From: Brucellaceae bacterium
GTDB lineage: Bacteria > Pseudomonadota > Alphaproteobacteria > Rhizobiales > Rhizobiaceae
Assembly: GCA_020637775.1 (NCBI GenBank)
Contig: JACKJV010000001.1
Location: 248,001-312,000, forward strand
Direction of reading: 5' to 3'
Length of the DNA stretch: 64,000 nucleotides
Shown here: in pieces, positions 53,978 to 63,901 of the stretch
How the letters are laid out: each line of letters opens with the position of its first letter
Position numbering within the stretch: the stretch's first letter is position 1
Made by a program: the position numbers and the translations under genes
The notes under the pieces: model-generated
Database searches by the model: none
Seen by the model: the letters and a program-made list of their open reading frames with translations, nothing else
Told to the model about the DNA's origin: nothing

Positions 53978-55621
53978 TCAGGCCCCGGCCTCCGGCTGGA
54001 TTTCCTCGCCGCCGGCAGCGGCGTCCCCGGTCATTTCCTCTTCGCCCTCGTCACCGGCATCGGCGGCGAGATCCTCCTCGCTGACCCAGCCGGCCATGAC
54101 GCGCGCGGCCATGACCATTTCCTCGGCTTCGGCATGTGTCGTCCCGAATGGCGTGAAGACGCCATCGTGAACGGTGGTCTCGCCATCCTTGCGCTCACGC
54201 CAGCCGACGAGATCGTCGGCGGCATAGCCGGCGAAGTCCTCGATCGTCTTGACGCCATCCTCACCGCAGGCCGCCATCATGGCGGTGGTCATGCCGGGCA
54301 CCTGCCGCAACTCATCCTCGACGCCCAGCGAACGGCGCTTCTCGTCCAGCTCCGCCTCGATGGCTTCCAGGAAGTCGCGGGCACGGTTCTGGATTTCCTG
54401 GGCCGTGTCCTCGTCGAAGCCGTCGATGGACGAAATCTCGTCGAGATCGACATAGGCCACTTCCTCGACGGAGGTGAAGCCTTCCGACGCCAGCACCTGG
54501 CCGACCATCTCGTCGACGTTCAGCGCATCCATGAACAGGTTGGAGCGCTCCAGGAACTCCTTCTGGCGGCGCGAGGATTCCTCTTCCTCGGTCAGGATGT
54601 CGATGTCCCAGCCGGTGAGCTGCGACGCCAGGCGCACGTTCTGGCCGCGCCGGCCGATGGCAAGGCTCAACTGCTCGTCGGGAACCACGACCTCGATGCG
54701 CTCGGCATCCTCGTCAAGCACCACCTTGGCCACTTCGGCGGGCTGAAGCGCATTGACGATGAACGAGGCGGCATCCGGCGACCAGGGGATGATGTCGATC
54801 TTCTCGCCCTGCAATTCGCCGACGACGGCCTGCACGCGGCTGCCGCGCATGCCGACGCAAGCGCCAACGGGATCGATGGAGGAGTCGCGGCTGACAACGG
54901 CGATCTTGGCGCGCGAGCCCGGGTCACGGGCCACGGACTTGATCTCGATGATGCCGTCGTAGATTTCCGGCACTTCCATCTGGAAGAGCTTGGCCATGAA
55001 TTGCGGATGGGTGCGCGACAGGAAGATCTGCGGCCCACGCGGCTCACGGCGCACATCGTGGACATAGGCGCGCACGCGGTCGCCATATTTGAAGATCTCG
55101 CGCGGGATCAGTTCATCGCGACGGATGATGGCCTCGCCGCGGCCCAGATCGACGATCACATTGCCATATTCGACGCGCTTGACGGTGCCGTTGACGATTT
55201 CGCCGACGCGGTTCTTGTATTCCTCGAACTGGCGGTCGCGCTCGGCCTCGCGCACCTTCTGCACGATCACCTGCTTGGCCGACTGCGCGGCGATGCGGCC
55301 GAAATCGAGCGGGGGAAGCTGCTCGGCGATCTGGTCGCCGATTTCGGCATCGGCATTGCGCGAGCGGGCCTCTTCGAGCGAAATCTGGGTGGAGAAATCC
55401 TCCACCGCCTCGACCACGTCCATGATGCGCTGCAGCTTCATCTCGCCGGTGTTGGGATTGATGTCGACGCGGATGTTCGTCTCCTGACCGTAGCGCGAGC
55501 GCGCGGCCTTGCCGATGGCGTCCGCCATCGCCTGGATGACAATGCTCTTGTCGATCGATTTCTCGCGCGCCACCGCATCGGCGATCTGGATGAGTTCAAG
55601 CCTGTTTGCACTGATGGCCAT
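53978..55621 (-). CDS. nusA: Transcription termination/antitermination factor NusA
   Basis: A 547-aa elongation factor that binds RNA polymerase. Domains in order: N-terminal RNAP-binding domain (from [20 protein letters not shown]), S1 ([20 protein letters not shown]), KH1 and KH2 ([38 protein letters not shown]), then C-terminal helical repeats and an acidic tail. The length is normal for alphaproteobacteria. It lies between rimP and ylxR. Confidence 0.97.
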   Translation of the reverse strand: MAISANRLELIQIADAVAREKSIDKSIVIQAMADAIGKAARSRYGQETNIRVDINPNTGEMKLQRIMDVVEAVEDFSTQISLEEARSRNADAEIGDQIAEQLPPLDFGRIAAQSAKQVIVQKVREAERDRQFEEYKNRVGEIVNGTVKRVEYGNVIVDLGRGEAIIRRDELIPREIFKYGDRVRAYVHDVRREPRGPQIFLSRTHPQFMAKLFQMEVPEIYDGIIEIKSVARDPGSRAKIAVVSRDSSIDPVGACVGMRGSRVQAVVGELQGEKIDIIPWSPDAASFIVNALQPAEVAKVVLDEDAERIEVVVPDEQLSLAIGRRGQNVRLASQLTGWDIDILTEEEESSRRQKEFLERSNLFMDALNVDEMVGQVLASEGFTSVEEVAYVDLDEISSIDGFDEDTAQEIQNRARDFLEAIEAELDEKRRSLGVEDELRQVPGMTTAMMAACGEDGVKTIEDFAGYAADDLVGWRERKDGETTVHDGVFTPFGTTHAEAEEMVMAARVMAGWVSEEDLAADAGDEGEEEMTGDAAAGGEEIQPEAGA

Positions 55622-55680
55622 GTTCGGTCTCCCTTGTGGAAATCCCGCCCGGCCCTGCCTGGTCGCGGGATTTCAAGCCG

Positions 55681-56292
55681 TCAATCCTCGTTGTCCGTTT
55701 CGTCGGCGTCCGCCTCGTCGGCCACGCCGCCCTTCTTCTTGCGCGCCTTGCGCGCCGCCTTGTCCTTCTTCAGCGCGTCGCGGATCAGGTCATCGGTCAG
55801 GACGAGCCTGGCATCGGCGACCGTGTCGAAGGGGATTTCCACCACCGGCTCGTCGCCATAGCTCATCTGGTCGCGCTCCAGCGTGAAGCCATCCTCCGAC
55901 ACGGCGGCGATCCTGCCCTTGAAGCGCTTGCGCCCGTCCACCAGAACCGCCGTTTCCAGCTTCACCAGATGGCCCTGCCAGTCGGAAAAATCCGATTTGC
56001 GCACCATGGGCCGGTCGATGCCGGGCGAAGACATTTCCAGGTGATAGGCGCCGTCCACCGGGTCATCCACGTCGAGGGCCGGCGAAATGGCGCGCGACAG
56101 TTCCTCGCAGTCCTCCACGGTGATCGTTCCGTCCGGGCGCTCGGCCATGATCTGCAGCGTCAGCCCGTTCTGGCCGGACAGGCGCACACGCACCAGGCGA
56201 AAGCCCATGGACACGATCACCGGCTCCACGATGGCCGCGATCCGCGCATCGATACCCGTTTCCCTGATGATCCGATCGTCCGTGTTGTCCAA
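55681..56292 (-). CDS. rimP: Ribosome maturation factor RimP
   Basis: A 203-aa protein needed for 30S subunit maturation. It begins [18 protein letters not shown] and has [39 protein letters not shown] and [15 protein letters not shown], all typical RimP; a Lys/Arg then acidic tail follows. I choose TTG 56292, which has AGGG at 6 nt and gives the normal RimP length. ATG 56388 would add 32 residues coded by an obvious terminator hairpin. It is the first gene of the rimP-nusA-ylxR-infB-rbfA-truB operon. Confidence 0.92.
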   Translation of the reverse strand: MDNTDDRIIRETGIDARIAAIVEPVIVSMGFRLVRVRLSGQNGLTLQIMAERPDGTITVEDCEELSRAISPALDVDDPVDGAYHLEMSSPGIDRPMVRKSDFSDWQGHLVKLETAVLVDGRKRFKGRIAAVSEDGFTLERDQMSYGDEPVVEIPFDTVADARLVLTDDLIRDALKKDKAARKARKKKGGVADEADADETDNED

Positions 56293-56349
56293 TGGTTTCC
56301 CTATTCGTCTATCGCCGGCCGCCAACGACCTTCCGCCCTGCCCGGGTAA

Positions 56350-56381
56350 TAAAAAAGAGCGGGACCGGCGGGACCCACTCT
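56350..56381 (-). terminator. Intrinsic terminator just upstream of rimP
   Basis: On the minus strand AGAGTGGG pairs with CCCGCTCT (8 bp, one T-G pair) and is followed by TTTTTTATTA. It lies 58 nt before the rimP start. It could end the trmB-DUF2256 message or act as an attenuator in the rimP-nusA leader. Confidence 0.8.
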
Positions 56382-56470
56382 CCGTCATGCGACCAAGAAT
56401 TCGCGCCTCATATAGGCCTGTTCGGCGCAAAACGCAAGCGGCCTGCGGGAACGGCCGGCTTCCGGCCCAA

Positions 56471-56665
56471 TCATGGCCTCAACGGCGCACTTTCCGGCAC
56501 GCTGCCACGCCCGCGCGCGCGCTTGCAGCGGTCGGAGCAATAGCGGACATTTTCCCAGTCGCGGGCCCATTTGCGCCGCCACGCAAAGGGCCGCCCGCAG
56601 GCCGCGCAGATCTTCTGCGGCAGCCCGTTGCGCTTGAGATGCCTCTTTGCGGGTTTGTCATCCAT
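56471..56665 (-). CDS. DUF2256 small Cys-rich protein
   Basis: A 64-aa protein with a Zn-finger-like pattern: [20 protein letters not shown] and [12 protein letters not shown], i.e. two CxxC/CxxxC pairs between basic segments. This matches DUF2256, whose function is unknown; members often sit near genes for nucleic-acid enzymes. It may bind Zn and RNA. ATG 56665 is the start by family; no strong ribosome site is seen. It lies 38 nt after trmB and before the rimP terminator. Confidence 0.8.
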   Translation of the reverse strand: MDDKPAKRHLKRNGLPQKICAACGRPFAWRRKWARDWENVRYCSDRCKRARGRGSVPESAPLRP

Positions 56666-56703
56666 GACCCGGACTTGGTGCGGGGCGAACCGCCTGCAAG
56701 CGG

Positions 56704-57405
56704 TCAGGCGCGAAAAAACGTGAGATAGGCCGGCGTCCGGCCTTCGCGGATCGCCTTGGCTTCGTAGCGGGTGCCCGGCCAACCCTCGTAGGGCGTATGC
56801 CAATCGGCAGCGGTTTCCGCATGCCAGCGGAAGGACGGGTGGGCGCGGCAATGCTGAAGCGTCCAGTTGACATAGGTATCGATGTCGGAGGCGAAGCGGA
56901 ACCGCCCGCCAGGCGCCAGGACGCGGGCAAAGCGTTCGAGATTGGTGCCGTTGACGAAGCGGCGCTTCCAGTGACGCTTCTTGGGCCAGGGATCCGGATA
57001 GAAAAGGTCTATGCCGGCGATGGATGCGTCCGGCAGCCAGTCGAGCACACGCGTGGCGTCGTCGTCATAGAGGCGCAGGTTGGCGCGCGGCTCGATGTCG
57101 AGCTGGCGGCACATCTTCGCCATGCCGTTGACGAAGGGTTCGATGCCGATGAAGCCGGTTTGCGGCCAGCGTCCGCTTTCATGATGCAGATGCTCGCCAC
57201 CGCCAAAGCCGATCTCGAGGCGCACGGCCGAAACCGGTGCCTCGAAGAGCGTTTCCAGCCTTGCCGGCGCAGGCATGGTCAGGTCGACACGCAGGCGCGC
57301 GAGCGTGTCCTCCAGGGTTTCGGCCTGGAGAGGACGCAGCGTCTTGCCGTGGCGACGGCCGAAGAACGCCTCGCTCGCCCTGCTCTTGCGTCCTTCAGCG
57401 CCCAT
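56704..57405 (-). CDS. trmB: tRNA (guanine-N7-)-methyltransferase TrmB
   Basis: A 233-aa SAM-dependent enzyme that makes m7G46 in tRNA. The family motif [19 protein letters not shown] is complete; SAM-binding [17 protein letters not shown] and [14 protein letters not shown] are present, and the end has the [13 protein letters not shown] segment. Basic N-terminal extension [14 protein letters not shown] is typical of the rhizobial form. It lies 21 nt after metK, so co-transcription is likely. Confidence 0.95.
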   Translation of the reverse strand: MGAEGRKSRASEAFFGRRHGKTLRPLQAETLEDTLARLRVDLTMPAPARLETLFEAPVSAVRLEIGFGGGEHLHHESGRWPQTGFIGIEPFVNGMAKMCRQLDIEPRANLRLYDDDATRVLDWLPDASIAGIDLFYPDPWPKKRHWKRRFVNGTNLERFARVLAPGGRFRFASDIDTYVNWTLQHCRAHPSFRWHAETAADWHTPYEGWPGTRYEAKAIREGRTPAYLTFFRA

Positions 57406-57426
57406 GCCTGTCGATCCCGCGTCCGC

Positions 57427-58695
57427 TCACACGTCCTTGACCGCGGCCTTGATCGCCTTGACGAGATCCGTCTTCTCCCAGGAAAACGAGCCGTCGCGGC
57501 CAGCCTTGCGCCCGAAATGGCCATAGGCGGCGGTGCGGGCATAAATCGGCTTGTTGAGATCGAGATGCTTGCGGATGCCGCGCGGCGTCAGGTCCATGAC
57601 CCTGGCCACCGCCTTTTCCAGCACCGCATCATCCACCTCGCCGGTGTCGTGGGTGTTCACGTAGATCGACAGCGGACGAGCCACGCCGATGGCATAGGAA
57701 AGCTGGATCGTGCAGCGCTCGGCAAGACCGGCAGCGACGATGTTCTTGGCCAGGTAGCGGGCGGCATAGGCGGCCGAGCGGTCGACCTTGGTCGTGTCCT
57801 TGCCGGAGAAGGCGCCGCCGCCATGGGGCGCCGCGCCGCCATAGGTGTCAACGATGATCTTGCGGCCGGTCAGGCCGGCATCGCCATCCGGGCCGCCGAT
57901 GACAAAGGCGCCGGTCGGGTTGATATACCACTTGCAGTCGTCCGCGATCGGCAGATCGCCAAGGGCTTCACGCACATAAGGTTCCACCACGGAGCGCACC
58001 CTGGCCGAGTCCCAGCTTTCGTCCATGTGCTGGGTGGAGACGACGATGGACGTCACCTCGACCGGCCTTCCGCCTTCATAGCGCACCGTCACCTGGCTCT
58101 TGGCGTCGGGGCCGAGCTGGCCGGCGTCACCTTCCCCGGCATGGCGCGCGGCAGCGAGCCGCTCCAGGATCTTGTGAGCGTAGTAGATCGGCGCAGGCAT
58201 GAGCTCGGGTGTCTCGTTGCAGGCATAGCCGAACATGATGCCCTGGTCGCCGGCACCTTCCGAGCCCTGCTCGTCGGCGGCACTGTCCACGCCCTGGGCG
58301 ATATGGGCCGACTGGCTGTGCAGAAGCACTTCGATCCTGGCCGTCTTCCAGTGGAAATCGTCCTGTTCGTAGCCGATGGACCGGATGGCCTTGCGCGCGG
58401 CGGACTTGAACTTGGCGGGGTTGATGACCGGCTCGCCGCGCTTGTTGATGACGATGTTGCCGTCCTTGTCCTTCTTCATGAGGGAATCGGGAACACGGAC
58501 TTCGCCCGCAATGACCACACGGTTCGTCGTCGCCAGCGTCTCGCAGGCCACGCGCACCGACCAGGGATCGGTTCCGGTCTTTTTCGCCTCACGGTAAACG
58601 AGGTCCACGATCTCGTCGGAAATACGGTCGCACACCTTGTCCGGGTGGCCTTCGGAAACGGATTCGCTAGTGAAGATGTAGTCTGCACGCGCCAT
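57427..58695 (-). CDS. metK: S-adenosylmethionine synthetase
   Basis: A 422-aa enzyme that makes SAM from ATP and Met. Marks: [20 protein letters not shown] at the start, [20 protein letters not shown], the phosphate-loop [15 protein letters not shown] and [20 protein letters not shown]. The length is slightly above E. coli MetK, as in other Hyphomicrobiales. ATG 58695 has GAGGGG at 8 nt. The 182-nt leader contains TTGACG (minus, 58775-58780) but no riboswitch I can recognise. It lies next to trmB and the phrR-like gene. Confidence 0.97.
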   Translation of the reverse strand: MARADYIFTSESVSEGHPDKVCDRISDEIVDLVYREAKKTGTDPWSVRVACETLATTNRVVIAGEVRVPDSLMKKDKDGNIVINKRGEPVINPAKFKSAARKAIRSIGYEQDDFHWKTARIEVLLHSQSAHIAQGVDSAADEQGSEGAGDQGIMFGYACNETPELMPAPIYYAHKILERLAAARHAGEGDAGQLGPDAKSQVTVRYEGGRPVEVTSIVVSTQHMDESWDSARVRSVVEPYVREALGDLPIADDCKWYINPTGAFVIGGPDGDAGLTGRKIIVDTYGGAAPHGGGAFSGKDTTKVDRSAAYAARYLAKNIVAAGLAERCTIQLSYAIGVARPLSIYVNTHDTGEVDDAVLEKAVARVMDLTPRGIRKHLDLNKPIYARTAAYGHFGRKAGRDGSFSWEKTDLVKAIKAAVKDV

Positions 58696-58877
58696 GGGAG
58701 GTCCCCTCAAGAAAAAAGCGGCGCACCATCGCGGTCACGCCGGGCGGACGCCTTGTGCCAACAGGGCTCATGCGCGTCAACCGTCTGCGGATTTCAAAAT
58801 CCACAAACGTCCGCCCGTTGCGTCCCCGCAACATGAATCGACTGGTTATGGGCTGAGTCCGTCCGCAGACAGGAGGC

Positions 58878-59291
58878 CTATTCGGCCTCGACATCTCCCA
58901 ATGTGCGGACGAGATCAATGACCTTGCGGCGAACCTTCGGGTCGGTGATTCGCACGAATGCGCGGTTGAGCTGGAGCCCTTCGGTCGAATTCAGGAAGTC
59001 GACCACGTAGGAGGTCGAATTGTCTTCAGCCAGACCCTCTGACGATCCGGACTGGCCCGGCGCGTCCTCGAAGAAAAAGGCGACGGGGACCTGCAGCACG
59101 TCCGAGATCGCCTGGAGCCGGCTGGCGCCGACACGGTTGGTGCCCTTTTCGTATTTCTGAATCTGCTGGAACGTGATGCCGAGGCTTTCGCCCAGCTTCT
59201 CCTGGCTCATGCCAAGCATGTTCCTGCGCAACCTGATCCGGCTTCCAACGTGGATGTCGATCGGGTTCGGTTTCTTCTTGTTTTCTGCCAT
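58878..59291 (-). CDS. phrR: XRE-family regulator of the PhrR/PraR type
   Basis: A 137-aa DNA-binding protein. The helix-turn-helix (about residues 17-72: GSRIRLRRNMLGMSQEKLGE, then ITFQQIQKYEKGTNRVGASR) is of the XRE class, and the tail ends FVRITDPKVRRKVIDLVRTL. It resembles PhrR of Sinorhizobium, a low-pH-induced gene next to actA (lnt), and PraR of Azorhizobium; here lnt is also the neighbour, which supports the name. ATG 59291 has GAGGAAA at 5 nt. It has its own promoter at 59412-59441. Confidence 0.85.
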   Translation of the reverse strand: MAENKKKPNPIDIHVGSRIRLRRNMLGMSQEKLGESLGITFQQIQKYEKGTNRVGASRLQAISDVLQVPVAFFFEDAPGQSGSSEGLAEDNSTSYVVDFLNSTEGLQLNRAFVRITDPKVRRKVIDLVRTLGDVEAE

Positions 59292-59411
59292 TTTTTCCTC
59301 GCCGTGTGCCACGGACGTTTGTTTGCGGTTCTTGCCCAGCTCGAAAACCCTTGCGCCGCATGCCCCCACGTGCATCGATCTTGCGGTCGGCCGTCCTATG
59401 CCGGAAGTTGC

Positions 59412-59441
59412 ACTATGTGCCTGCTCTCACCACCGTGTCAA
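59412..59441 (-). promoter_or_regulatory. Promoter of the phrR-like gene
   Basis: On the minus strand TTGACA (59436-59441) and CATAGT (59412-59417) with 18-nt spacing. The -35 element lies on the lnt stop codon, so the regulator gene is transcribed from within the end of lnt, about 120 nt before its ATG. Confidence 0.6.
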
Positions 59442-61027
59442 TTCGGCCGCACTCTTGCCACAAAGGTAAAAATCAAGGCGACAAGGAAGCTTATAACATT
59501 AGTGAACACGCTGTTCACTAAAATATTCCATCCGGCCGCGTCAACCGGTGCCAGCAAAACGTGCGCATCCAGCGTTGCCACGGAATCGAGCGCAAGGGCA
59601 TCCACGACCCGGCCGCGCGCATCGACATGGGCGCTGATCCCGTTGTTGGCGGCCCTGACCAGCGGCAGACCCAGTTCCACCGCGCGTATCTGTGCCTGGC
59701 GGAAATGCTGCCAGGGCCCGGGCGTGTGTCCGTACCAGGCATCGTTGGTGACATTGACGATCAGGTTCGCCGGATTGCCGGCCGCCTTGCCGGCCTCAAG
59801 GGGAAAAATGATCTCGTAGCAGACGAGGGGAAGCGCGGTGACGCCGCCGGGCAAATCCAGCGTGCGGCGGGTCGCGGCAGGGGTGAACTGCCCCGGCGCG
59901 GTGGCAATCTGGCTCAGGCCCAGCGATGCCAGCAGGCCCGGCAAGGGCAGGTATTCTCCGAACGGCACCAGATGCATCTTGTCGGCGGCGTCGATGATCT
60001 CGCCCTTGTCGTTGATCGCGGTGATGGCGTTGTAGAACCGTGCCGACGGCGTGGAGACGTCGCCTTCGGCCCGGACAGCGCCGGCAAGCAGGATCTGCCC
60101 CGGCTGCAAGGCCGCGGCAATGGCCGAGAGGACTTCGGGGCGCTCGGTGAGAAGCCAGGGCACCGAGGTTTCCGGCCAGATGACGAGCTGCGGCAGCGGA
60201 TCGCCTTCGGCCGGCGGACGGCGGGTCATCTCCAGATAGGTCTCGAAAATCGTGTTGCGCGTGTCCGGGTTCCATTTCATCGCCTGGTCGATGGACGGCT
60301 GGACCAGGCGAACATCGATCGAGGGCGCGCCGGCGGGATCGGGCTGTGACAGCCGCCAGTACCCGAAGCCGGCATGGGCGGCGGCGAGCGCGAAAGCGAC
60401 GGCAAGTCCGGCCCTGCGCCACGCGATGCCGGCAAGCAATGCCGGCGCGGCGAAGACGTAGACGGCGGCCACGTTCATGCCCAGAACGCCGATGACGGCG
60501 GCGCTCTGCATGAGCACGGGCACCGGCATGGCCGCCTGGCCCACCGGGTTCCACGGAAAGCCGGTGAACAGGAACGAACGCGCCCATTCGGCGGCGCCGA
60601 ACCCGAAGGCGAGCGCGAAGATGCGGCCGAGATCGTGGCGCCAGAGCGGACGGGCCAGCGCGCAGGCGAGGCCGAAGAAGAGTGCGAGCACGGCAGGAAG
60701 GCCGAGGACGGCAAAGGGCATGGCCCAGGCATGGGCGTCGGCTTCCACCAGCAGGGCGGCGCCGATCCACCAGAGGCCGGCCAGGAAATAGCCGAAGCCG
60801 AACCACCAGCCGGTGGCGAAGAAGGCGGTCAGGCGGGCCGGAAAGCCGCGCCCGCCATCCCCTGCCGCGCCATCGAGCAGCCAGACCAGCACGGGAAAGG
60901 AAATGAAGCAGGCGGCGAAGAAATCGAAAGGCGGCTGGGCCAGAACGGCAAGGGCACCGGCGGCAAATGCCGCGGCGCGTCGCCTCCAGCCCCACAAGAG
61001 GACAATCCTGCCTGCCAGCCGCTCCAT
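59438..61027 (-). CDS. lnt: Apolipoprotein N-acyltransferase Lnt (ActA)
   Basis: A 529-aa inner-membrane enzyme that adds the third acyl chain to lipoproteins. Six or more N-terminal helices (from about residue 15) are followed by a nitrilase-type domain with the catalytic Glu in [11 protein letters not shown] (near 287), Lys in [15 protein letters not shown] (near 349) and Cys in [13 protein letters not shown] (near 402). All three are present. ATG 61027 ([15 protein letters not shown]) is the family start, with GGGAG upstream; the frame is open to 61066. In Sinorhizobium the gene is called actA and is needed for acid tolerance. Confidence 0.95.
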   Translation of the reverse strand: MERLAGRIVLLWGWRRRAAAFAAGALAVLAQPPFDFFAACFISFPVLVWLLDGAAGDGGRGFPARLTAFFATGWWFGFGYFLAGLWWIGAALLVEADAHAWAMPFAVLGLPAVLALFFGLACALARPLWRHDLGRIFALAFGFGAAEWARSFLFTGFPWNPVGQAAMPVPVLMQSAAVIGVLGMNVAAVYVFAAPALLAGIAWRRAGLAVAFALAAAHAGFGYWRLSQPDPAGAPSIDVRLVQPSIDQAMKWNPDTRNTIFETYLEMTRRPPAEGDPLPQLVIWPETSVPWLLTERPEVLSAIAAALQPGQILLAGAVRAEGDVSTPSARFYNAITAINDKGEIIDAADKMHLVPFGEYLPLPGLLASLGLSQIATAPGQFTPAATRRTLDLPGGVTALPLVCYEIIFPLEAGKAAGNPANLIVNVTNDAWYGHTPGPWQHFRQAQIRAVELGLPLVRAANNGISAHVDARGRVVDALALDSVATLDAHVLLAPVDAAGWNILVNSVFTNVISFLVALIFTFVARVRPN

Positions 61028-61172
61028 CGCGCTCCCGCGTCGTTGAGCCGCGATGTCACGAATCACGGCCCTCCAGACTTAGAATATCCGTGTTGGTCAA
61101 GGAAGGGCCGGCAACCATCCGGAGGCGGATGGAGCCTGGAACGCCCCGCCGGCGGGCCGGCGGGGGGCACAG

Positions 61173-62324
61173 TCAGCCTGTCTGTGAGCGGGCTGGTGTA
61201 TCGGCCATGTCCGGCAGGGCTTCGGCGCCCTGTTCCGCCGGTGCCTGCTGTTCCGTCGGCAAGGTCGCCGCGCCGGCGGTGTTGGCAGGCTTTTGCGGCG
61301 CACGGCGCCTGCCATGGCCGGCGCGCACCTGCACGATCCGGACGCGCTTGACGCGGCGCGGATCGGCATCGAGCACATGGAATTCGAAGCCCGGAATGGC
61401 CTGCACCACTTCGCCGCGCACGGGCACACGGCCGAGCGTGTTGAAGATCATGCCGCCGACCGTATCGACATCCTCCTCGTGCTCGCCCGCCGAGAAGCCG
61501 CTGCCGATCATGCGCGCCACCTGATCGATTTCGGCACGGGCATCCACCACGAAGACCCCGTCCTCGGTGCGCGTGACCATCGGCTCGTCGTCGTCATGCT
61601 CGTCCTCGATGTCGCCGACCACCATTTCGACGATGTCTTCCAGCGAGACCAGCCCGTCCGTGCCGCCATATTCGTCGATCACCAGCGCCATCTGGATACG
61701 CGCGGCGCGCATGCGCGCCATCAGGTCCGAGGCGAACATCGAAGGCGGCACGAAAAGCACAGGCCGGATGACCGAAAGGTCGGAGACTGGACGGGAGAGT
61801 TCCACGACCGACAGGTCGAGGTCCGCCGGGCGCTGCTGGCCGGCATCCTTGCGCGGGCGCCCGCGCCGCTTGCCGCGGGCCACCCGGGCAATGTGGTTCA
61901 GCACGTCGCGGATATGGATCATGCCGCGCGGGTCGTCGAGCGTCTCGTGATAGACCGGCAGGCGCGAATGGCCGGAATTTTCCAGCGCCACCAGCAATTC
62001 GCCCAGCGTGGTGGACAGGTCCACGGCGTCGATCTCGGCGCGCGGCACCATGACATCCTCCACCCGCAATTCGCGCAGGGTGAGAATGTTGTTCAGCATG
62101 GCGCGCTCCTCGGGCGAGAAGGCGTCCTTGTGATGGTTTTCCTCCGACAGCGCGTCGGTCAGATCCTCACGCAGGCTGGATGTGTTGCGCGCGCGCAAGA
62201 CATCTGCAATCCGGCGGAGAAACGGCCGGTTGCGGGAGGAATCCGGTTGGGCACCCGGACTGGGGGGCTCCTGTTGAGAATCGGCTGTTTTCGGCGCGCC
62301 GGCCGCCGCTTGTGGGTCGTTCAT
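61173..62324 (-). CDS. CBS-domain protein of the CorC/HlyC hemolysin family
   Basis: A 383-aa cytosolic protein with two CBS domains (about 75-140 and 165-235: [40 protein letters not shown]) and a C-terminal CorC/HlyC transporter-associated domain ([37 protein letters not shown]). No membrane helix is present, so it is the short CorC branch that may assist Mg2+ or Co2+ transport. The last 40 residues are Ala/Gln/Pro-rich. It overlaps ybeY by 4 nt and precedes lnt, a conserved order. Confidence 0.9.
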   Translation of the reverse strand: MNDPQAAAGAPKTADSQQEPPSPGAQPDSSRNRPFLRRIADVLRARNTSSLREDLTDALSEENHHKDAFSPEERAMLNNILTLRELRVEDVMVPRAEIDAVDLSTTLGELLVALENSGHSRLPVYHETLDDPRGMIHIRDVLNHIARVARGKRRGRPRKDAGQQRPADLDLSVVELSRPVSDLSVIRPVLFVPPSMFASDLMARMRAARIQMALVIDEYGGTDGLVSLEDIVEMVVGDIEDEHDDDEPMVTRTEDGVFVVDARAEIDQVARMIGSGFSAGEHEEDVDTVGGMIFNTLGRVPVRGEVVQAIPGFEFHVLDADPRRVKRVRIVQVRAGHGRRRAPQKPANTAGAATLPTEQQAPAEQGAEALPDMADTPARSQTG

Positions 62325-62830
62325 CGTTCCTTTGCCGGTCCGCCTTCCCGGTCCGCATAGGGATCGGGAATGCCAAGACCCTCCAGAATGGCGGTCTCGA
62401 GACCTTCCATCAATTCGGCCTCTTCATCATCCAGGTGATCATATCCCAAAAGATGAAGAAAACCATGAATCACCAGATGCGTGAGATGGTGATCGAAAGG
62501 CTTGTTGTCCAGTGCTGCCTCGCGCTCCACGGTCTGGCGGGCGATCACGATATCGCCAAGCACCGGCGGAAAAGGATCGCCGGGCGCCAGGTCGAAGGCA
62601 GGAAAGGACAGCACGTTGGTCGGTTTGTCCTGGCCGCGCCACTCGCCATTGAGTGCGCGGATGCGGTCGTCTCCGGTGAAAACCAGGCTCAGTTCGCAGC
62701 CTGCCGCATCGCGGTCGAGACGGTTGAGCACGGCGGCGACAGCGCGGCGTGACAGGGACGCAAGCTGCTCTTCCGGCAGCCAGCCGTCTTCCTCGACCAT
62801 GATATCCAGTTGCGGCGATGCGGCCGTCAT
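62321..62830 (-). CDS. ybeY: Endoribonuclease YbeY
   Basis: A 169-aa Zn-dependent RNase for 16S rRNA 3'-end maturation and ribosome quality control. The H3xH5xH motif is intact in [20 protein letters not shown] (near 118-137). A conserved Arg and [20 protein letters not shown] are also present. It overlaps the CBS gene by 4 nt and follows phoH by 8 nt. The length is normal. Confidence 0.95.
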   Translation of the reverse strand: MTAASPQLDIMVEEDGWLPEEQLASLSRRAVAAVLNRLDRDAAGCELSLVFTGDDRIRALNGEWRGQDKPTNVLSFPAFDLAPGDPFPPVLGDIVIARQTVEREAALDNKPFDHHLTHLVIHGFLHLLGYDHLDDEEAELMEGLETAILEGLGIPDPYADREGGPAKER

Positions 62831-62838
62831 GATTGCCC

Positions 62839-63888
62839 TCAGTCCGCTCCCCGGGGTGGCCGGACCGGTTGCTGCCCCGCGGTATCCGCATCATAGGCCT
62901 TGACGATTTCGGCGACGAGCGGATGACGGACCACGTCCTTGTCATTGAAACGCACCGTGACGATGCCAGGCACATCGGAAAGAACCCGCAGGGCTTCCAC
63001 AAGCCCGGACTTGACGTTGGGCGGCAGGTCGATCTGGCTCGGGTCGCCTGTCACGATCATGCGCGCGCCCTCGCCGAGGCGGGTCAGGAACATCTTCATC
63101 TGCATGGAGGTTGTGTTCTGCGCCTCGTCCAGGATCACGGCGCAATGGGCCAGCGTGCGGCCGCGCATGAAGGCCAGCGGCGCGATCTCGATGACGCCGG
63201 CGGCCAGCGCCCGCTCCACCTTGTCGGCAGGCATCATGTCGTAGAGCGCGTCGTAAAGCGGGCGCAGATAGGGATCGACCTTTTCCTTCATGTCGCCGGG
63301 CAGGAAGCCCAGCCGCTCGCCGGCCTCCACGGCCGGACGCGACAGGATGACCCGTTCCACCTGGCCGCGCTCCAGCAGCATGGCCGCATGGGCCACCGCC
63401 AGATAGGTCTTGCCCGTGCCGGCGGGCCCGATGCCGAAGACGAGTTCGGCGCGGTCGAGCGCGCGCATGTAGGCGTCCTGGTTGGGCGTGCGGGCATGGA
63501 TGGTGCGCTTGCGCGTGGATATCTGCGCGGCGGCCAGCTTGCCGCCGGTTTCCATCGTTGGCAGTTGCAGCTGATCATCGGCGGCGATGGCCATGCGGAT
63601 GGCGCCATCGACATCGGAGGCTTCCACCTCCGCGCCCTTCTGCAAGAGGCCGTAGAGATAATCGAGCGCGCGGCGCGCCTGTTCGGAGGCGGACGGCTCG
63701 CCCTTGATGGAGACCTGGTTGCCCTTCGAGCGGATGTCGACGCCCAGCTTCTGCTCGACGCGGGCCAGGTTCTGGTCGAACGGGCCGTAGAGCGCGGAAG
63801 CCAGACGGTTGTTGTCAAAGGTCAGGACGATGTGCGCCATGTCGGAGGCGCCGGCGGGAATCTGCTTCAGTTCGCTTGAAGCGGTCAA
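62839..63888 (-). CDS. PhoH-family ATPase (PhoH-like, ybeZ type)
   Basis: A 349-aa ATPase of the PhoH/PhoL type, probably an RNA helicase partner of YbeY. Walker A is [17 protein letters not shown] (near 153), Walker [20 protein letters not shown], and the [21 protein letters not shown] segment follows. The N-terminal half is of the KH/R3H-linked YbeZ type. I use TTG 63888, which has AGGAG at 6 nt; the nearest ATG (63840) would cut into the first conserved strand ([11 protein letters not shown]), and the frame is open to 63963 within miaB. It lies between miaB and ybeY, the standard order. Confidence 0.9.
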   Translation of the reverse strand: MTASSELKQIPAGASDMAHIVLTFDNNRLASALYGPFDQNLARVEQKLGVDIRSKGNQVSIKGEPSASEQARRALDYLYGLLQKGAEVEASDVDGAIRMAIAADDQLQLPTMETGGKLAAAQISTRKRTIHARTPNQDAYMRALDRAELVFGIGPAGTGKTYLAVAHAAMLLERGQVERVILSRPAVEAGERLGFLPGDMKEKVDPYLRPLYDALYDMMPADKVERALAAGVIEIAPLAFMRGRTLAHCAVILDEAQNTTSMQMKMFLTRLGEGARMIVTGDPSQIDLPPNVKSGLVEALRVLSDVPGIVTVRFNDKDVVRHPLVAEIVKAYDADTAGQQPVRPPRGAD

Positions 63889-63901
63889 CGATGTCTCCTC
63901 G

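Noticed and set aside
53912..55861. Long plus-strand open frame across nusA
   Set aside because: Antisense to nusA with no independent start signal or domain.
56293..56430. N-terminal extension of RimP from an upstream ATG
   Set aside because: It would code through an intrinsic terminator and has no RimP-like text; TTG 56292 has a good ribosome site and gives the usual length.
58696..58877. SAM-responsive riboswitch in the metK leader
   Set aside because: I looked for SAM-II and SAM/SAH core patterns and did not find them; only a small GGATTT/AAATCC inverted repeat and short repeats are visible.
61140..61166. GC-only palindrome between lnt and the CBS gene as a terminator
   Set aside because: CCCCGCCGG-type repeats can fold, but there is no T-tract and the pairing is ambiguous, so I do not list it as a feature.
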